Positions 27,122 through 37,639 are shown, counted from the first letter of the stretch. The stretch is 64,000 nucleotides of DNA from Desulfomarina profundi (GCF_019703855.1 NZ_AP024086.1:744001-808000), one strand, 5' to 3'. Numbers and translations are program-made. Notes: generated by a model not told the origin, from the letters alone.

Positions 27122-28744
27122 ATGGTTGATTTAAACCCTCAACATATGATTGATGAGGTCAAGGATAATATAAAAACCGGGGATGCGCTGAAGACAAGGC
27201 TTGTTCTGGAGCAGATTGAGCATGTCGATGAAAAGACAAAGAAAACGCTGATCTATCTTCTTTCCAGGGCCGAGTTGGATTTTTCAATCCCCCTCTTTCT
27301 CTACCTGTTGACTGAAAAGGTGGAGGTTGCCGATGAAATGCCCATTATCCGGGAAACTTTTCTCAGCCAACTTCTGGCCTATCCGGAAAAGCTGCTCGAA
27401 TTTCTGGCTTCTCCGGATATAGGGGATAAGACTGAGCTGATCAAGGTGGTGGGGGAACTCAAGTTCGAAGAGGCGACTCCGATCCTTCTGGACATGGTTG
27501 CGGAATCGGAAGATGAGGCCCAGATCCTGCTGATTATAGAGACGTTGGGTCAGATCGGTGATCCCGAGGCCATCAACACACTGACCGACTATCTCTATGC
27601 CGCCAACCGTGAACTGATAATGGCGGCTGTGCAGTCTCTCGGCCAGGTGGGAACCCCTACGGCCATGCACCGGCTGGCTGAACGGATGGGAACGGACAAT
27701 GAGATAGATTTTCTGATTCTCTCCATCTTTTCTGAAGTGCAGGACCAGATTTCTCTTGAAAAGCTCAATGACACCATCCGCTCCAAATATGCCCATATGC
27801 GGACCTATGCCAAGCAGAAACTGGTGGAGATCGGACCGAAATCAGTGCCGTACCTGATAGAGAATCTGCTCCACGATGACCCGGATTTTCTCATTCATAC
27901 CTTGAATGTGCTGGGGGAAATCGCCGATGAGTCCGCCATTGTTCCCATAAGAAAACTGCTCTCCAATGAACCGAAGAGCGCCAATGTGCGTTTTGCCGCC
28001 TACGAGGCCCTGGCACTTCTTCCTCTCAAGAAAGGTGCCTATACCCTGACTGCTGGTTTAACGGATGTGGAGGACCATGTCTGTGTGGCGGCGGCCAGGG
28101 CCATTGACCGGAATTTTTCACCGATCCTCGGGGCGGGTATTAAAAACCTGTTGCGGGGACCGGAAGAGGAGGCCCGGCATATAGCAAAAATCATTGTCAA
28201 TGCCCAGGTGGACAATGTCTTTATGAACCTGGCAGACGACGAGATCTTTCAGGAACTGGCGCTGATTTATCTGCCCCATACCCATAAGGATATCCGGGAG
28301 CATTACCACAAGCTGCTGCTGGATGCCGGGAAAAATGAATTCGCCAGAAAACTGGTGGGTGAAGATGAGGCCGGAGTCAGGCCGAAGGTCGTGGCTGTTG
28401 ATGATTCCAGGATGATCCTCAATATTTACAAGGCCACCCTCCATGAACTGGGGTACGATCCCATTCTTTTCGAGTTTCCGGCATCAGCCCTGGAATGGCT
28501 GGAGACGGAAAAACCATTGATGGTGCTGACCGATCTGAACATGCCGGCAATTACCGGAGTACAGCTGACTGAAAAGATCAGGGAAAAATACTCTGCGAAG
28601 CTCCTGCCGATTATTATGGTAACTACCCAGAATGAGGCGCAGGATAATGAGGCCGCTTACGCGGCTGGAGTCAATTCCATCCTCCACAAGCCATTCAATG
28701 CCAAGACTCTCGGTGCGGCTATGGAAGATGCATTGAAGCAATAA
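27122..28744 (+). CDS. HEAT-repeat protein with C-terminal response-regulator receiver domain
   Basis: About 540 residues. Most of the protein (residues about 60-400) is a chain of HEAT/PBS-lyase-like helical repeats, with recurrent text such as ATPILLDMVAESEDEAQ, IGDPEAINTLTDYL, GTPTAMHRLAERM and ESAIVPIRKLL. The last 120 residues are a receiver domain: VVAVDDSRMIL, phospho-acceptor Asp in MVLTDLNMPAITG, IIMVTTQ and ILHKPF. There is no DNA-binding output. A phosphorylation-controlled scaffold is the likely role. Start ATG 27122 follows GGTGGAG; a GTG at 27020 would add 34 residues. Its 3' end overlaps the convergent PHP gene by 26 bases. Confidence 0.85.
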   Translation: MVDLNPQHMIDEVKDNIKTGDALKTRLVLEQIEHVDEKTKKTLIYLLSRAELDFSIPLFLYLLTEKVEVADEMPIIRETFLSQLLAYPEKLLEFLASPDIGDKTELIKVVGELKFEEATPILLDMVAESEDEAQILLIIETLGQIGDPEAINTLTDYLYAANRELIMAAVQSLGQVGTPTAMHRLAERMGTDNEIDFLILSIFSEVQDQISLEKLNDTIRSKYAHMRTYAKQKLVEIGPKSVPYLIENLLHDDPDFLIHTLNVLGEIADESAIVPIRKLLSNEPKSANVRFAAYEALALLPLKKGAYTLTAGLTDVEDHVCVAAARAIDRNFSPILGAGIKNLLRGPEEEARHIAKIIVNAQVDNVFMNLADDEIFQELALIYLPHTHKDIREHYHKLLLDAGKNEFARKLVGEDEAGVRPKVVAVDDSRMILNIYKATLHELGYDPILFEFPASALEWLETEKPLMVLTDLNMPAITGVQLTEKIREKYSAKLLPIIMVTTQNEAQDNEAAYAAGVNSILHKPFNAKTLGAAMEDALKQ

Positions 28745-29534
28745 GGTTCTTCATTGTATTGAAATGGGCTCCCACTGTTTTCGGCCTGTGGGAGTCCGAG
28801 CCGAGAACCAGCGGTATTTTCCTGGAAACTGCCATTTCCAGAATCGTGCGGGCAGGAAACTGTTCTCCCCTGATGGTCATCCCGGATGTATTCAGTTCCA
28901 GGGCCATGCCCTGTTCCTTCACCCTGTCAAGCAGGTGTTCTATTCTGTCCATCTGGTTGTGGGTGGGGTGGATATCAGGCAGGAACCTCATTGCAGCGTC
29001 CAGGTGGCAGAGTATTGTGCCGGGCAGGGTTTGAACTGCTTCAAGAAGAGATTCGAAATAGAGAGTCAGGATTTCTTCTCTTTCGTACAGGGCCATCTTT
29101 TCAACACTCTCTTTCTTGCGACTGAACAGATTCAGGTGTTCTTTACTGTCTTTCATTTTCACGAAATGACAGGAAATGCCGATTTCGGCCCACTGGCGGC
29201 TCTTTAGACGTGAGAGCAGCTGTTGCGCGGCGGCGGGGTTATACCCGCATTCCACTCCCAAGCCGATTTCAATTCGTCCCCTGTATTTTTCCTGCAGTCG
29301 TCTGCCTTCCTTGAAAAAGAGGTCAAAATCGTCTTCAGACAGCCAGGTGCAATGCGCAGCGCTGATCTCCTCTTCCATGTGTTCGAGAAAGACCAGGCCG
29401 TCGAGGTTCTGCTCGATGGCCGCCAGGACATACTCTTCCATCTCTCCGGTCGCGTGGCCGCAAAAAGAAGTGTGAACATGACGATCAGTTTTATAATCCA
29501 GTGGGAGTTTCTTCTCAGGATGGTTTGTTGTCAT
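28719..29534 (-). CDS. PHP-domain phosphatase, histidinol-phosphatase (HisK) type
   Basis: A 271-residue PHP protein. Metal-binding motifs: TDRHVHTSFCGHATG at the N-terminus, GLVFLEHME, GLGVECGYN, ISCHFVK, ILCHLDAAMRF, ALELNTSG and LVLGSDSHRPKTVGAHF at the C-terminus. This order fits the HisK-type histidinol phosphatase that forms histidinol, but no other his gene is nearby, so another phosphate ester is possible. It follows a small unknown gene by nine bases on the same strand. Confidence 0.82.
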   Translation of the reverse strand: MTTNHPEKKLPLDYKTDRHVHTSFCGHATGEMEEYVLAAIEQNLDGLVFLEHMEEEISAAHCTWLSEDDFDLFFKEGRRLQEKYRGRIEIGLGVECGYNPAAAQQLLSRLKSRQWAEIGISCHFVKMKDSKEHLNLFSRKKESVEKMALYEREEILTLYFESLLEAVQTLPGTILCHLDAAMRFLPDIHPTHNQMDRIEHLLDRVKEQGMALELNTSGMTIRGEQFPARTILEMAVSRKIPLVLGSDSHRPKTVGAHFNTMKNLIASMHLP

Positions 29535-29543
29535 GAAGGGTTT

Positions 29544-29738
29544 TCAGGCATTGCCCCTGGGGAAAAAATGGAGAACACCGTCAATTTCAGAAGTGTCACA
29601 GACATGGCCGAGCTCCATTTCCAGATCAAGATATTCCTCTATACCTTCAATCTTCAGTGAAAGAGCAGGGCCATCCGGCAGATGATAGACAACGGTACTG
29701 ACGGATGAGAGGTCTATGGGAGGAGAAAACAATTTCAT
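29544..29738 (-). CDS. Small hypothetical protein
   Basis: An open frame of 64 residues directly upstream of, and nine bases from, the PHP phosphatase on the same strand. It starts MKLFSPPIDLSS and is mildly acidic, with no signal peptide, helix or known motif visible. The tight spacing suggests co-transcription; function unknown. Confidence 0.4.
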   Translation of the reverse strand: MKLFSPPIDLSSVSTVVYHLPDGPALSLKIEGIEEYLDLEMELGHVCDTSEIDGVLHFFPRGNA

Positions 29739-30136
29739 GCAGTGTAATCCTTCATGGTGGGTTCACCATCAATATATCTTTTATTTCCTGTTCAGTATCA
29801 ATGGACAGAAGCAGGGTACTCCGAAATGATATGACATATACGCATTATTGATCAAAACTGCAAGAAAATAAAGGGTATCCTTCTACGGCCGCACGAAGAG
29901 TAGGAAAAATGGGAAAAATACATTTATCAGAAAGCACGATTTTCAGATAAAGCCATGGTCGAACCGTTGGGTGGCGGGTACTGTTTTAAATTGTTTACAC
30001 TTTGAGCAGGGAAGTTTAATATACACAGCTTGTGGGGAAATGGTGGACCCTTCCATGTAATCCATAATGGAGAACTTGAAATGCAGGGTGCCCGGGTGGG
30101 TACCGACATTTTTTATATATTTGACAAGGTGATGGA
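29739..30136. other. Non-coding gap between divergent genes
   Basis: A 398-base AT-rich stretch between the minus-strand small gene/PHP unit and the plus-strand cysteine-cluster gene; it should hold both promoters. A possible plus-strand promoter is TTTACA followed, 18 bases later, by AATATA near 29995-30025. No RNA gene or repeat was recognised. Confidence 0.3.
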
Positions 30137-31102
30137 ATGACAGAGAAGAAAAGTGCAAAGGAGAAGACTATTTTCGGCAAGGAAAAGAACCCCTCCTCGA
30201 TTGAACCCAAGAAACTGAGCCTGGACAGCTACTTGAAATTCCGCTGTCATCCGGGTGTAAAATGCTTTACGGCATGTTGCGGCGGCATCAAGATCGTGCT
30301 GACCCCTTACGACATCCTGAAACTGACACAACGGCTCGAAATTCCGGCCCATGAATTTCTGCAGAAATATACCCAGCCGACCTATCTGGAAAAAACCGAT
30401 ATGCCCGGAGTAATGATTAAACTGCGGGAAGATGATAATAAATGTCCCTTTGTCACTCCGGACGGTTGCACGGTCTATTCGGACAGGCCCACCGCCTGCA
30501 GATATTATCCTGTGGGAATGGCTGACTTTCATGAAGGCGGCAGTCGGGACAGTGACGGCAACGAAAATACATCAGCTGAAGAGAAATTTTTCTTCATTGT
30601 CCGTGAGGACCATTGCAAGGGTTTTGAAGAGGATAAAGAATGGACCATACGGGAGTGGCGTGCCGACCAGGGCGTTGATGTTCGTGATGAAATGAACAAG
30701 GAGTGGCTGCGGTTGGTGATGCGGCGAAAATCTTTCGGTATCCAGGCGAGTCTCTCGGAGCAGGCAAAGCGCATGTTCTTTATGGCCTCAACCGACCTTG
30801 CAACTTTCAGGAAGTTTATTTTCGAGAGCACCTTCCTTGAAATTTATGAACTGGACGAAGAGACCCTCAAAAAAATTAAGGAAGATGACGTGGAACTCAT
30901 GCTCTTTTCCTTTAAATATCTGGCTGCAACGCTTTTCGGCGCCAAGGGGTTGAAGATGCGCCCTGAAAAAGTAAAAGAGAAGGTGGAGCAGATGAAGAAA
31001 CGCCAGGATGAGGCTGTAATACAGTCTGTAAAGGAATACGAAGAGCTGAAGACAGAAATAAAAAAGGCTAAGGCTGATACCGGAGTAGTTGAAAAGAAGT
31101 AA
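30137..31102 (+). CDS. YkgJ-family cysteine-cluster protein
   Basis: A 321-residue protein with the CxxCxxxxCC-type metal cluster of the YkgJ (DUF/UPF0153) family: FRCHPGVKCFTACCGG near residues 35-50 and CPFVTPDGCTVYSDRPTACRYYPVG near 98-122. The cysteines probably hold a zinc or iron-sulfur centre; the reaction is unknown. The C-terminal 70 residues are strongly charged and helical (coiled-coil-like, rich in K and E). Start ATG 30137 follows AAGGTGATGG. The gene ends at a bidirectional terminator shared with nifJ. Confidence 0.82.
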   Translation: MTEKKSAKEKTIFGKEKNPSSIEPKKLSLDSYLKFRCHPGVKCFTACCGGIKIVLTPYDILKLTQRLEIPAHEFLQKYTQPTYLEKTDMPGVMIKLREDDNKCPFVTPDGCTVYSDRPTACRYYPVGMADFHEGGSRDSDGNENTSAEEKFFFIVREDHCKGFEEDKEWTIREWRADQGVDVRDEMNKEWLRLVMRRKSFGIQASLSEQAKRMFFMASTDLATFRKFIFESTFLEIYELDEETLKKIKEDDVELMLFSFKYLAATLFGAKGLKMRPEKVKEKVEQMKKRQDEAVIQSVKEYEELKTEIKKAKADTGVVEKK

Positions 31103-31140
31103 CCCGTATTTCATACCGTTTGAACACGGAAGACGGCAAA

Positions 31141-31180
31141 GAAAAAGGCCGGGTGGTTGTGAAACCATCCGGCCTTTTTC
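31141..31180. terminator. Bidirectional terminator between the YkgJ-like gene and nifJ
   Basis: An 18-bp stem (31141-31158 with 31163-31180, one G-T mismatch) has A-rich 5' and T-rich 3' flanks (GAAAAAGGCCGG ... CCGGCCTTTTTC), so it can act on both converging transcripts. Confidence 0.85.
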
Positions 31181-31233
31181 TGTTTTACCTCACAGTTCTA
31201 TCCCGCGTTTTTCAACCGGGGCTATCCCGTGGG

Positions 31234-34200
31234 CTATTCTTCTTCCTTTTCAGGTTCCAGGGCAGCAGCCAGGCTCTTGATAAATCTCCAGCTCTTGGTC
31301 ACGTCCTTCTGGGATTCGGCCATCAGCTCATCTGCCTTCTTGGGATTAACCCGCTTGAGGAGACGATAACGGTTTTCACCGAGTGCGTATTCCTCAAAAC
31401 TGATGGTGGGTTCCTTGGAATCAATGATCAACGGGTTTTTGCCCTGGGCTTCCAGGTCAGGATTGTACCTGTACAGGGTCCAGTGACCACAGGCAACCGC
31501 CTTCTTCTGCTGCTCAAGTCCCAGTGCCATATTGATACCGTGGTTGATGCAGTGGGCGTAGGCGATAATCAGGGACGGTCCGTCATAGGCTTCAGCCTCG
31601 GCGATGGCCTTGATGGCCTGGGCCGGATTGGCGCCGATACTGATCTGTGCCACGTAGACATTGCCGTAGGTGGCAAAGATCATACCCATGTTTTTCTTGG
31701 GCATTTTCTTGCCGCTGGAGGCAAACTGAGCGGTTGCCGCCCGCGGGGTGGACTTGGACATCTGGCCGCCGGTATTGGAATACACCTCGGTGTCGAGAAC
31801 AAGAATATTGACATTTTCACCGGAGGCGAGGACGTGGTCAACACCACCATAACCGATATCATAGGCCCATCCGTCACCACCAAAGGCCCATACCGATTTC
31901 TTCACCAGGTAGTCGGCGAGATAGATGAGGCGCTTGGCGCGGATATCCGCGGTTTTTTCCAGGATTGCTTTCAGCTCTGCAACACGGGCACGCTGTGCTT
32001 CGATATCCACCTGGGTAACCTGCTCTGCCTCAAGAATGGCTTTCGCAGTATCTTCTGCAACCAGACCAGCTTCAACAACACTGTTTAACAGTTCATCCGC
32101 CTGCAGTGTCAGTTTGTTGACGGTGGTACGCATTCCTGCACTGAATTCTGCGCCATCCTCAAAAAGAGAATTAGCCCAGGTGGGCCCACGGCCGTCTTCC
32201 CGTTTACAGTAGGGGGTGGTGGGCAGGTTGCCACCGTAGATGGAGGAACAGCCTGTGGCATTACCGATATACATTCTGTCACCAAACAGTTGGGAGACAA
32301 GCTTGATATAAGGGGTCTCACCACAACCGGCACAGGCGCCTGAGAACTCGAACAGGGGCCGTTTCAGCTGACTGCCTTTCACCGTGGCGACATTGATATC
32401 AGCCGGATTAATCTCGGGCAGGGAGAGGAAATAGTCCACATTGGCGGACTGAACTTCCTTCAGTTCCTCGCTGTTGGGGATCATCTCCAGGGCCTTGGTT
32501 TTGGCCGGGCAGACACTGACGCAAAGGGTGCAGCCACAGCAGTCTTCGGAAAAGATTTGCAGGGCAAATTTTTGTCCTTTAAAGGCTTTTCCGACGGCAT
32601 CTTTTGACAAAAAGCTTTCGGGCGCGTCCTTTAACTCGGGAACAATCTTGATTCTGTTTGCAGCATGGGGACAGACCAGGGCGCACTGTCCACACTGGAT
32701 ACAGTTATCAGGAATCCATCTTGGAACGGAAACAGCGATATTACGTTTTTCGTACTGGGTTGTTCCCGTGGGCCAGGTACCATCCGCCGGTATCTGGGAA
32801 ACCTTGAGTTCCGTACCTTTTCCTTCAATGATCTTCGCCGTGACTTCCTTGACGAAATCCGTTGCGGTCTCGGGAACGGCCGGTGGAATTTCATGGCCGT
32901 CAACCTTGTCTCCGAGGGGAACTTCGACGATATTTTTAACGGCACCGTCAACGGCGTCGTAGTTCATCTGGACAACCTTGTCGCCTTTCTTGCCGTAGGT
33001 TTTCTTGATGGCGTCCTTGATGGCCTTGATGGCCTCTTCTTCGGTGAGAATGCCGGAGATCAGGAAAAACGCGGTCTGCATGATCATGTTGATCCGGGCA
33101 CCGAGCCCGAGGGCCAGGCCGAGAGAGATGGCATCAATAATATAGAACTTGGCCTTCTTGGCAATCAGATCCTGCTGAACCTTCTTGGGCAGATGTTCCC
33201 ACACCGTATCCTTGTCATAACTTGTGGTGAGCAGGAAGGTGCCGCCCTCTTCCAGGTTGCAGAGCATGTCAACCATGTCAAGGAAGGTGAAGTTATGGCA
33301 GGCGATGAAATTGGCCTTGTTGATCAGGTAGGGTGCAACCACCGGGTTCTTGCCGAAACGGAGATGACTGGTGGTAATGGAACCTGATTTCTTGGAGTCG
33401 TATACAAAATATCCCTGGGCGGAGTTATCGGTTTCGGTTCCGATAATCTTGATGGTGTTTTTGTTCGCTCCGACAGTACCGTCTGAGCCGAGGCCGTAGA
33501 ACATGGCCCGGTAGACATCGTCGCCCTCGATATTATAGGAAGGATCGTAGTCGAGGCTGGAGAAGGTCACGTCATCATTCGGTCCCACGCAGAACTTGTG
33601 CTTGGGAGCCATGGCTGTCATGTTATCGAATACGGCCTTGACCATGGCCGGTGTGAATTCGGCGGAACCCAGTCCATAGCGTCCGGCGAGAATAATCGGC
33701 GGATAGATGGAGCTGTTGGTTTCGATGGCCTCACCAACCGCCGCGCGAACGTCGAGGTAGAGTGGGTCACCCGATGCTCCCGGTTCCTTGGTTCTGTCAA
33801 GCACGGTAATACGCTCAACCGTGGACGGCAGGGCATTGACCATGGCCTTGCAGTCAAAGGGGCGATAGAGGCGGACGATGACCATACCCACTTTTTCTCC
33901 CTGGGCAACCAGGTGATCAATAGTGGCGGCAACGGTTTCGCAACCCGAAGCCATCATGACGACGACATTTTCCGCATCCGGGGCACCGTGGTAGTCAAAG
34001 AGATGGTATTGTCGACCAGTGATAGACGCGAACTTGTTCATGGTTTCCTGGACAATTGAGGGAACCGCGTTGTAATACTTGTTGACCGTTTCCCGGCCGG
34101 TGAAGTAAACATCCGGGTTCTGGGCGGTTCCGCGAATGACTGGATTGTCAGGGGAGAGAGCACGTTTTCGATGTTCGAAAACGAGTTCTTCGTCTATCAT

Positions 34201-34779
34201 TTCCCGCATGTCATCCTGGGTCAGCTCTTCAATCTTCTGGATCTCGTGGGAAGTCCGGAACCCGTCGAAGAAATGAACGAAGGGAATACGCGAGGCCAGG
34301 GTGGCCTGGGTCGAGATCAGGGCCATGTCCATGGCTTCCTGAACATTCTGGGAGCAGAGCATACCCCAGCCGGTCTGCCTGGCGGAGTAGATGTCGGAGT
34401 GGTCTCCAAAGATGGAAAGACCCTGGCAGGCAATGGCCCGTGCCGTCACGTGGAAAACGGTGGGGGTCAGCTCGCCGGCAATTTTATACATATTGGGGAT
34501 CATCAGCAGCAGACCCTGGGATGCCGTAAAGGTGGTACAGAGAGCACCCGTGGTCAGTGAACCGTGAATGGAACCGGCAACACCTGCCTCGGATTGCATC
34601 TGGTTGACAACGGGAGTTGTTCCCCAGATATTCTTCTGCAGGGCAGCCGATTTCTGATCTGCTTCCGCGGCCAGCGGAGTAGATGGAGTAATGGGATACA
34701 GCGTGATCACTTCACTGGTGGCGTAGGCGACGTGGGTGCAAGCCTGGTTGCCGTCTATGGTTACCATCTTTCGCGACAT
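31234..34779 (-). CDS. nifJ: Pyruvate:ferredoxin (flavodoxin) oxidoreductase
   Basis: A single-chain PFOR of 1181 residues that oxidises pyruvate to acetyl-CoA and CO2 and reduces ferredoxin, a core anaerobic enzyme. Domain order: domain I with YPITPSTPLAAEAD (pyruvate site), domain II, the gamma-type domain III (GRYGLGSAEF onward), two 4Fe-4S motifs CIQCGQCALVCPHAA and CCGCTLCVSVCPAKT, then the TPP domain with SGACAGCGETPYIKL, GNATGCSSIYGG, and FGGDGWAYDIGYGG, and VYSNTGGQMSKSTPRAA. Start ATG 34779 follows a strong AAAGGAGATAAAAT. It is monocistronic. Confidence 0.98.
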   Translation of the reverse strand: MSRKMVTIDGNQACTHVAYATSEVITLYPITPSTPLAAEADQKSAALQKNIWGTTPVVNQMQSEAGVAGSIHGSLTTGALCTTFTASQGLLLMIPNMYKIAGELTPTVFHVTARAIACQGLSIFGDHSDIYSARQTGWGMLCSQNVQEAMDMALISTQATLASRIPFVHFFDGFRTSHEIQKIEELTQDDMREMIDEELVFEHRKRALSPDNPVIRGTAQNPDVYFTGRETVNKYYNAVPSIVQETMNKFASITGRQYHLFDYHGAPDAENVVVMMASGCETVAATIDHLVAQGEKVGMVIVRLYRPFDCKAMVNALPSTVERITVLDRTKEPGASGDPLYLDVRAAVGEAIETNSSIYPPIILAGRYGLGSAEFTPAMVKAVFDNMTAMAPKHKFCVGPNDDVTFSSLDYDPSYNIEGDDVYRAMFYGLGSDGTVGANKNTIKIIGTETDNSAQGYFVYDSKKSGSITTSHLRFGKNPVVAPYLINKANFIACHNFTFLDMVDMLCNLEEGGTFLLTTSYDKDTVWEHLPKKVQQDLIAKKAKFYIIDAISLGLALGLGARINMIMQTAFFLISGILTEEEAIKAIKDAIKKTYGKKGDKVVQMNYDAVDGAVKNIVEVPLGDKVDGHEIPPAVPETATDFVKEVTAKIIEGKGTELKVSQIPADGTWPTGTTQYEKRNIAVSVPRWIPDNCIQCGQCALVCPHAANRIKIVPELKDAPESFLSKDAVGKAFKGQKFALQIFSEDCCGCTLCVSVCPAKTKALEMIPNSEELKEVQSANVDYFLSLPEINPADINVATVKGSQLKRPLFEFSGACAGCGETPYIKLVSQLFGDRMYIGNATGCSSIYGGNLPTTPYCKREDGRGPTWANSLFEDGAEFSAGMRTTVNKLTLQADELLNSVVEAGLVAEDTAKAILEAEQVTQVDIEAQRARVAELKAILEKTADIRAKRLIYLADYLVKKSVWAFGGDGWAYDIGYGGVDHVLASGENVNILVLDTEVYSNTGGQMSKSTPRAATAQFASSGKKMPKKNMGMIFATYGNVYVAQISIGANPAQAIKAIAEAEAYDGPSLIIAYAHCINHGINMALGLEQQKKAVACGHWTLYRYNPDLEAQGKNPLIIDSKEPTISFEEYALGENRYRLLKRVNPKKADELMAESQKDVTKSWRFIKSLAAALEPEKEEE

Positions 34780-35191
34780 GATTTTATCTCCTTTGTTGTG
34801 ACTGTTGATGTATGCCTGTTGTATAAAAAACCTGCGAGATTTTAATGTCCGGAATCCTGAAATTGCATTTTTTGCTGTCTGCAACGACGGATTTAGGTTA
34901 AATATCTAACCCGGCAGGGGGTGAATAGTAACAAAACCGTGACGGATTCAGGTGCATGTCCTGCCATGGAAGCAATATCGAGTGATAATAGTACAAGACA
35001 CACAGAATTACAACTGTTTCAGAGTCGCTACTATAGGCGATTTCAGGCGGCTCTGCAATGGAATGGCAATGAGAAATGTTGATTGGTTACATCAGTAAAA
35101 CAAATCGTAACCTTTTGACTTTGTGTGCCGGCAGTATACCGGCTTCCTCAAGAGGGGTGAAGAGAACTGCAGGATTGAGGTGAGAGATTTA
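34780..35191. other. Non-coding gap between nifJ and pabB-pabC
   Basis: A 412-base region that should hold the divergent promoters of nifJ and the pab gene. Small inverted repeats are visible (GGTTACnnnGTAACC-like arms near 35082 and 35106; GCCGGCAGTATACCGGC near 35128-35144). No RNA gene or riboswitch could be recognised. Confidence 0.3.
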
Positions 35192-37161
35192 ATGTCGGGA
35201 GCTGGACAGATGTATACCATTCAGAAACCTTTACTGGAAAAACTGCTGGAATACCTGGGTGAAAGGGGCGATTTTGTCTTTCTGGACACATCACGACCGG
35301 ATGAGGAAAATCACCGATCCATACTCTTTACCGAGCCGCTTGACAGGAAAGTGTGCAGATTCGGGGATGATCCCGTGTGTTACCTGCGGGAGCTGCAGGG
35401 GCACTGGAAGAGGGATATTACCTGGCGGGCTGGCTCGGTTATGAATTCGGGGCCATCCTCGAAGCCGATATAGATGTGGAGAAAAAGCCTCGCAGCCGGG
35501 GAGCCGACCTGCTGGCTGACTTCGGTGTTTTCAGAAAGCCCTGTCTGTTTGACCATCTCACGGGAGAGCACGATCTGCCCACTGTCGAGTCCCCGACAGT
35601 AAATGAGGCCGGCTACACTGTCACCAATCTCCGTTCCAGCATGGAGCAGGATGAGTTCGTCCGGGCCCTGGGCAGGGTGCGGGAATATATCGGGGCCGGG
35701 GATACTTACCAGGTCAATTACACCATGAAGCTGCACTTTGACTTCGAAGGGTCGCCGGAAAAACTCTACCTGGATCTGCGCCGCAACCAGTCGGTTGCCT
35801 ATGGCGCCTATATCCGCAGCGGCGAGGAGAGAATGCTCTCTTTTTCTCCTGAGCTTTTTTTCAGAAAAGATCCCACCCGTATCACCGTCCGGCCCATGAA
35901 AGGCACGGCGAAAAGGGGCAGGAATAGAGCGGAAGAAAAAAGTTACGCCGATTATCTCCATCACGACGGTAAAAACAGGAGTGAAAACGTGATGATTGTT
36001 GACCTGCTGCGCAATGACCTTGCCCGGCTGGTTCACGGATATGGCCGCAGCTCGGTGGATACCGATTCTCTCTTCGATGTGGAATCCTACGAATCCCTGC
36101 TGCAGATGACTTCAACGGTTCGTGCCCGCACCTCTGATTTTGCCATGGGAAAAATCAGCCTGGTGGATCTGTTCAAAGCTCTTTTCCCCTGCGGTTCCAT
36201 CACCGGTGCGCCGAAGATCCGTACCATGGAGATAATCGATGAGCTGGAAAAAGAGCAGCGCGGGGTATACACCGGTGCCATCGGTTACCTGGCTCCGGAT
36301 ATGACCGGGGCCTTCAATGTGCCCATCCGCACTGTCCGGCTCTGGCGGAACAGTGGAGAGATGGGGATCGGTGCCGGAATCACCTATGATTCCGATCCGG
36401 AGGATGAATGGAGAGAATCCCTGCTCAAGGGCCGTTTTCTGACCCATTCCCAACCGGATTTCTCTCTCTTTGAAACCATGCTCTGGCAGCCGGAAAGCGG
36501 TTTCCTGCTCCTTGAGGAACATCTGGCCCGGCTGGCCTTGAGTGCCGGATTTTTTAAATTTTCTTTTCATGGGGAAATCATTCGGGACCGGCTGCAGGAA
36601 ACAGCGGCGACCTTTGATGATTCCACCTGCAGAAGGGTCAGGCTGGTGCTGAAAAAGGATGGCCGAATCGACATAACCCAGGCCGAATGTGAGGCGCCCC
36701 GCAGAACATCCCTGCCTTCCCTCCCGGTACAGGAAGACGGCCTGGCGTCAGTTGCTTTTTCCGATACGGTAATCAATTCGGAAAAAATCTGGTTCTATCA
36801 TAAGACTACCCACAGGGAGATTTTTGACACGGCTTATAAAAACGCGGGAGAAAGGGGCTGTTTCGACCTGCTCTTCTGCAATGAAAAAGATGAAGTGACT
36901 GAAGGGAGTATCACCAATCTGGTTCTTTATGACGGGGACCGTTACCTGACTCCTCCCCTTTCCTGCGGCCTGCTGGATGGTGTGATGCGGAAAAAGCTTC
37001 TTGCCGATACCTCGGTGAAGTTGCGGGAGAAAATCATCACAAGGGAAATGGTACGCAAAGCCGAAGCACTCTTTGTCTGCAATTCAGTCCGGGGTGTAGT
37101 GCAGGTACGACTGGTGGAAGACTCCAAGGTCAATGAACAAGCCCGTCATCTTCGGGGCTGA
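35192..37161 (+). CDS. pabB-pabC: Fused aminodeoxychorismate synthase component I / 4-amino-4-deoxychorismate lyase; apparent single-G frameshift
   Basis: About 656 residues after repair. The PabB half makes 4-amino-4-deoxychorismate (chorismate-binding motifs: YQVNYTMKL, FSPELFFR, RPMKGTAKRGRN, MIVDLLRNDLARL, LFPCGSITGAPKIRTMEII, RGVYTGAIGYL). The PabC half, a class IV PLP lyase, follows (FETMLWQPESGFLLLEEHLARL, FYHKTTHREIFDTA, EVTEGSITNLVL, CGLLDGVMRKKLL) and releases pyruvate to give p-aminobenzoate for folate. Frame is lost at GGGG 35398-35401; one more G gives LQGALEEGYYLAGWLGYEFG. Start ATG 35192 follows GAGGTGAGAG; ATG 35210 is possible. Its 3' end overlaps a convergent gene by 32 bases. 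Confidence 0.92.
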
Positions 37162-37639
37162 TCTGTACCGGGGCGATGATGAGGTTGTGTTCCTCTCCCA
37201 GAATTCTGACCAGGGTCATGAAGGTGGAAGGCAGGGGTATTTCACGATCCTCATCCAGAATACCGAATTCCTTTGCCGCAACAAGAATCGGGGAGCTGTC
37301 CTCTCCCTCCTGATGGTCACAGAGCACCTGGATCCTGAGAGCGTCGGTTATTCTCGGACAGAGACGGGGCAGTTCATCCTTTAAGCCGAGGAGCTCTTGT
37401 TCAATGATTCCCCACTGCTCCTTTCGGAAATGGGCAAATTTTTCCGCGGGATTCCGGGTGCCAAACAGTTCATTGGTGATGGAGCCGGTCAGCATGGAAA
37501 GAAACTGCTCTTCCTTCTCGGGATATTTCCGGGTCAGTACGGTTTTCAGTTCCTTGAAAAGAACCATCTGGACGACAGCTACCCCTTCACGCAGGACAGC
37601 AATGAGTTGTGATTTCTTTTCCGGGTTGTTTTTTGACAT
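37130..37639 (-). CDS. Conserved-looking hypothetical protein
   Basis: A 169-residue soluble protein of unknown function, mostly helical by composition (LKTVLTRKYPEKEEQFLSML, FRKEQWGIIEQELLGL), ending DDGLVH. No motif recognised. Start ATG 37639 (MSKNNPEKK) is chosen over an upstream in-frame ATG at 37711. It lies 52 bases downstream of the DUF493 gene on the same strand and overlaps the end of pabB-pabC. Confidence 0.6.
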   Translation of the reverse strand: MSKNNPEKKSQLIAVLREGVAVVQMVLFKELKTVLTRKYPEKEEQFLSMLTGSITNELFGTRNPAEKFAHFRKEQWGIIEQELLGLKDELPRLCPRITDALRIQVLCDHQEGEDSSPILVAAKEFGILDEDREIPLPSTFMTLVRILGEEHNLIIAPVQISPEDDGLVH

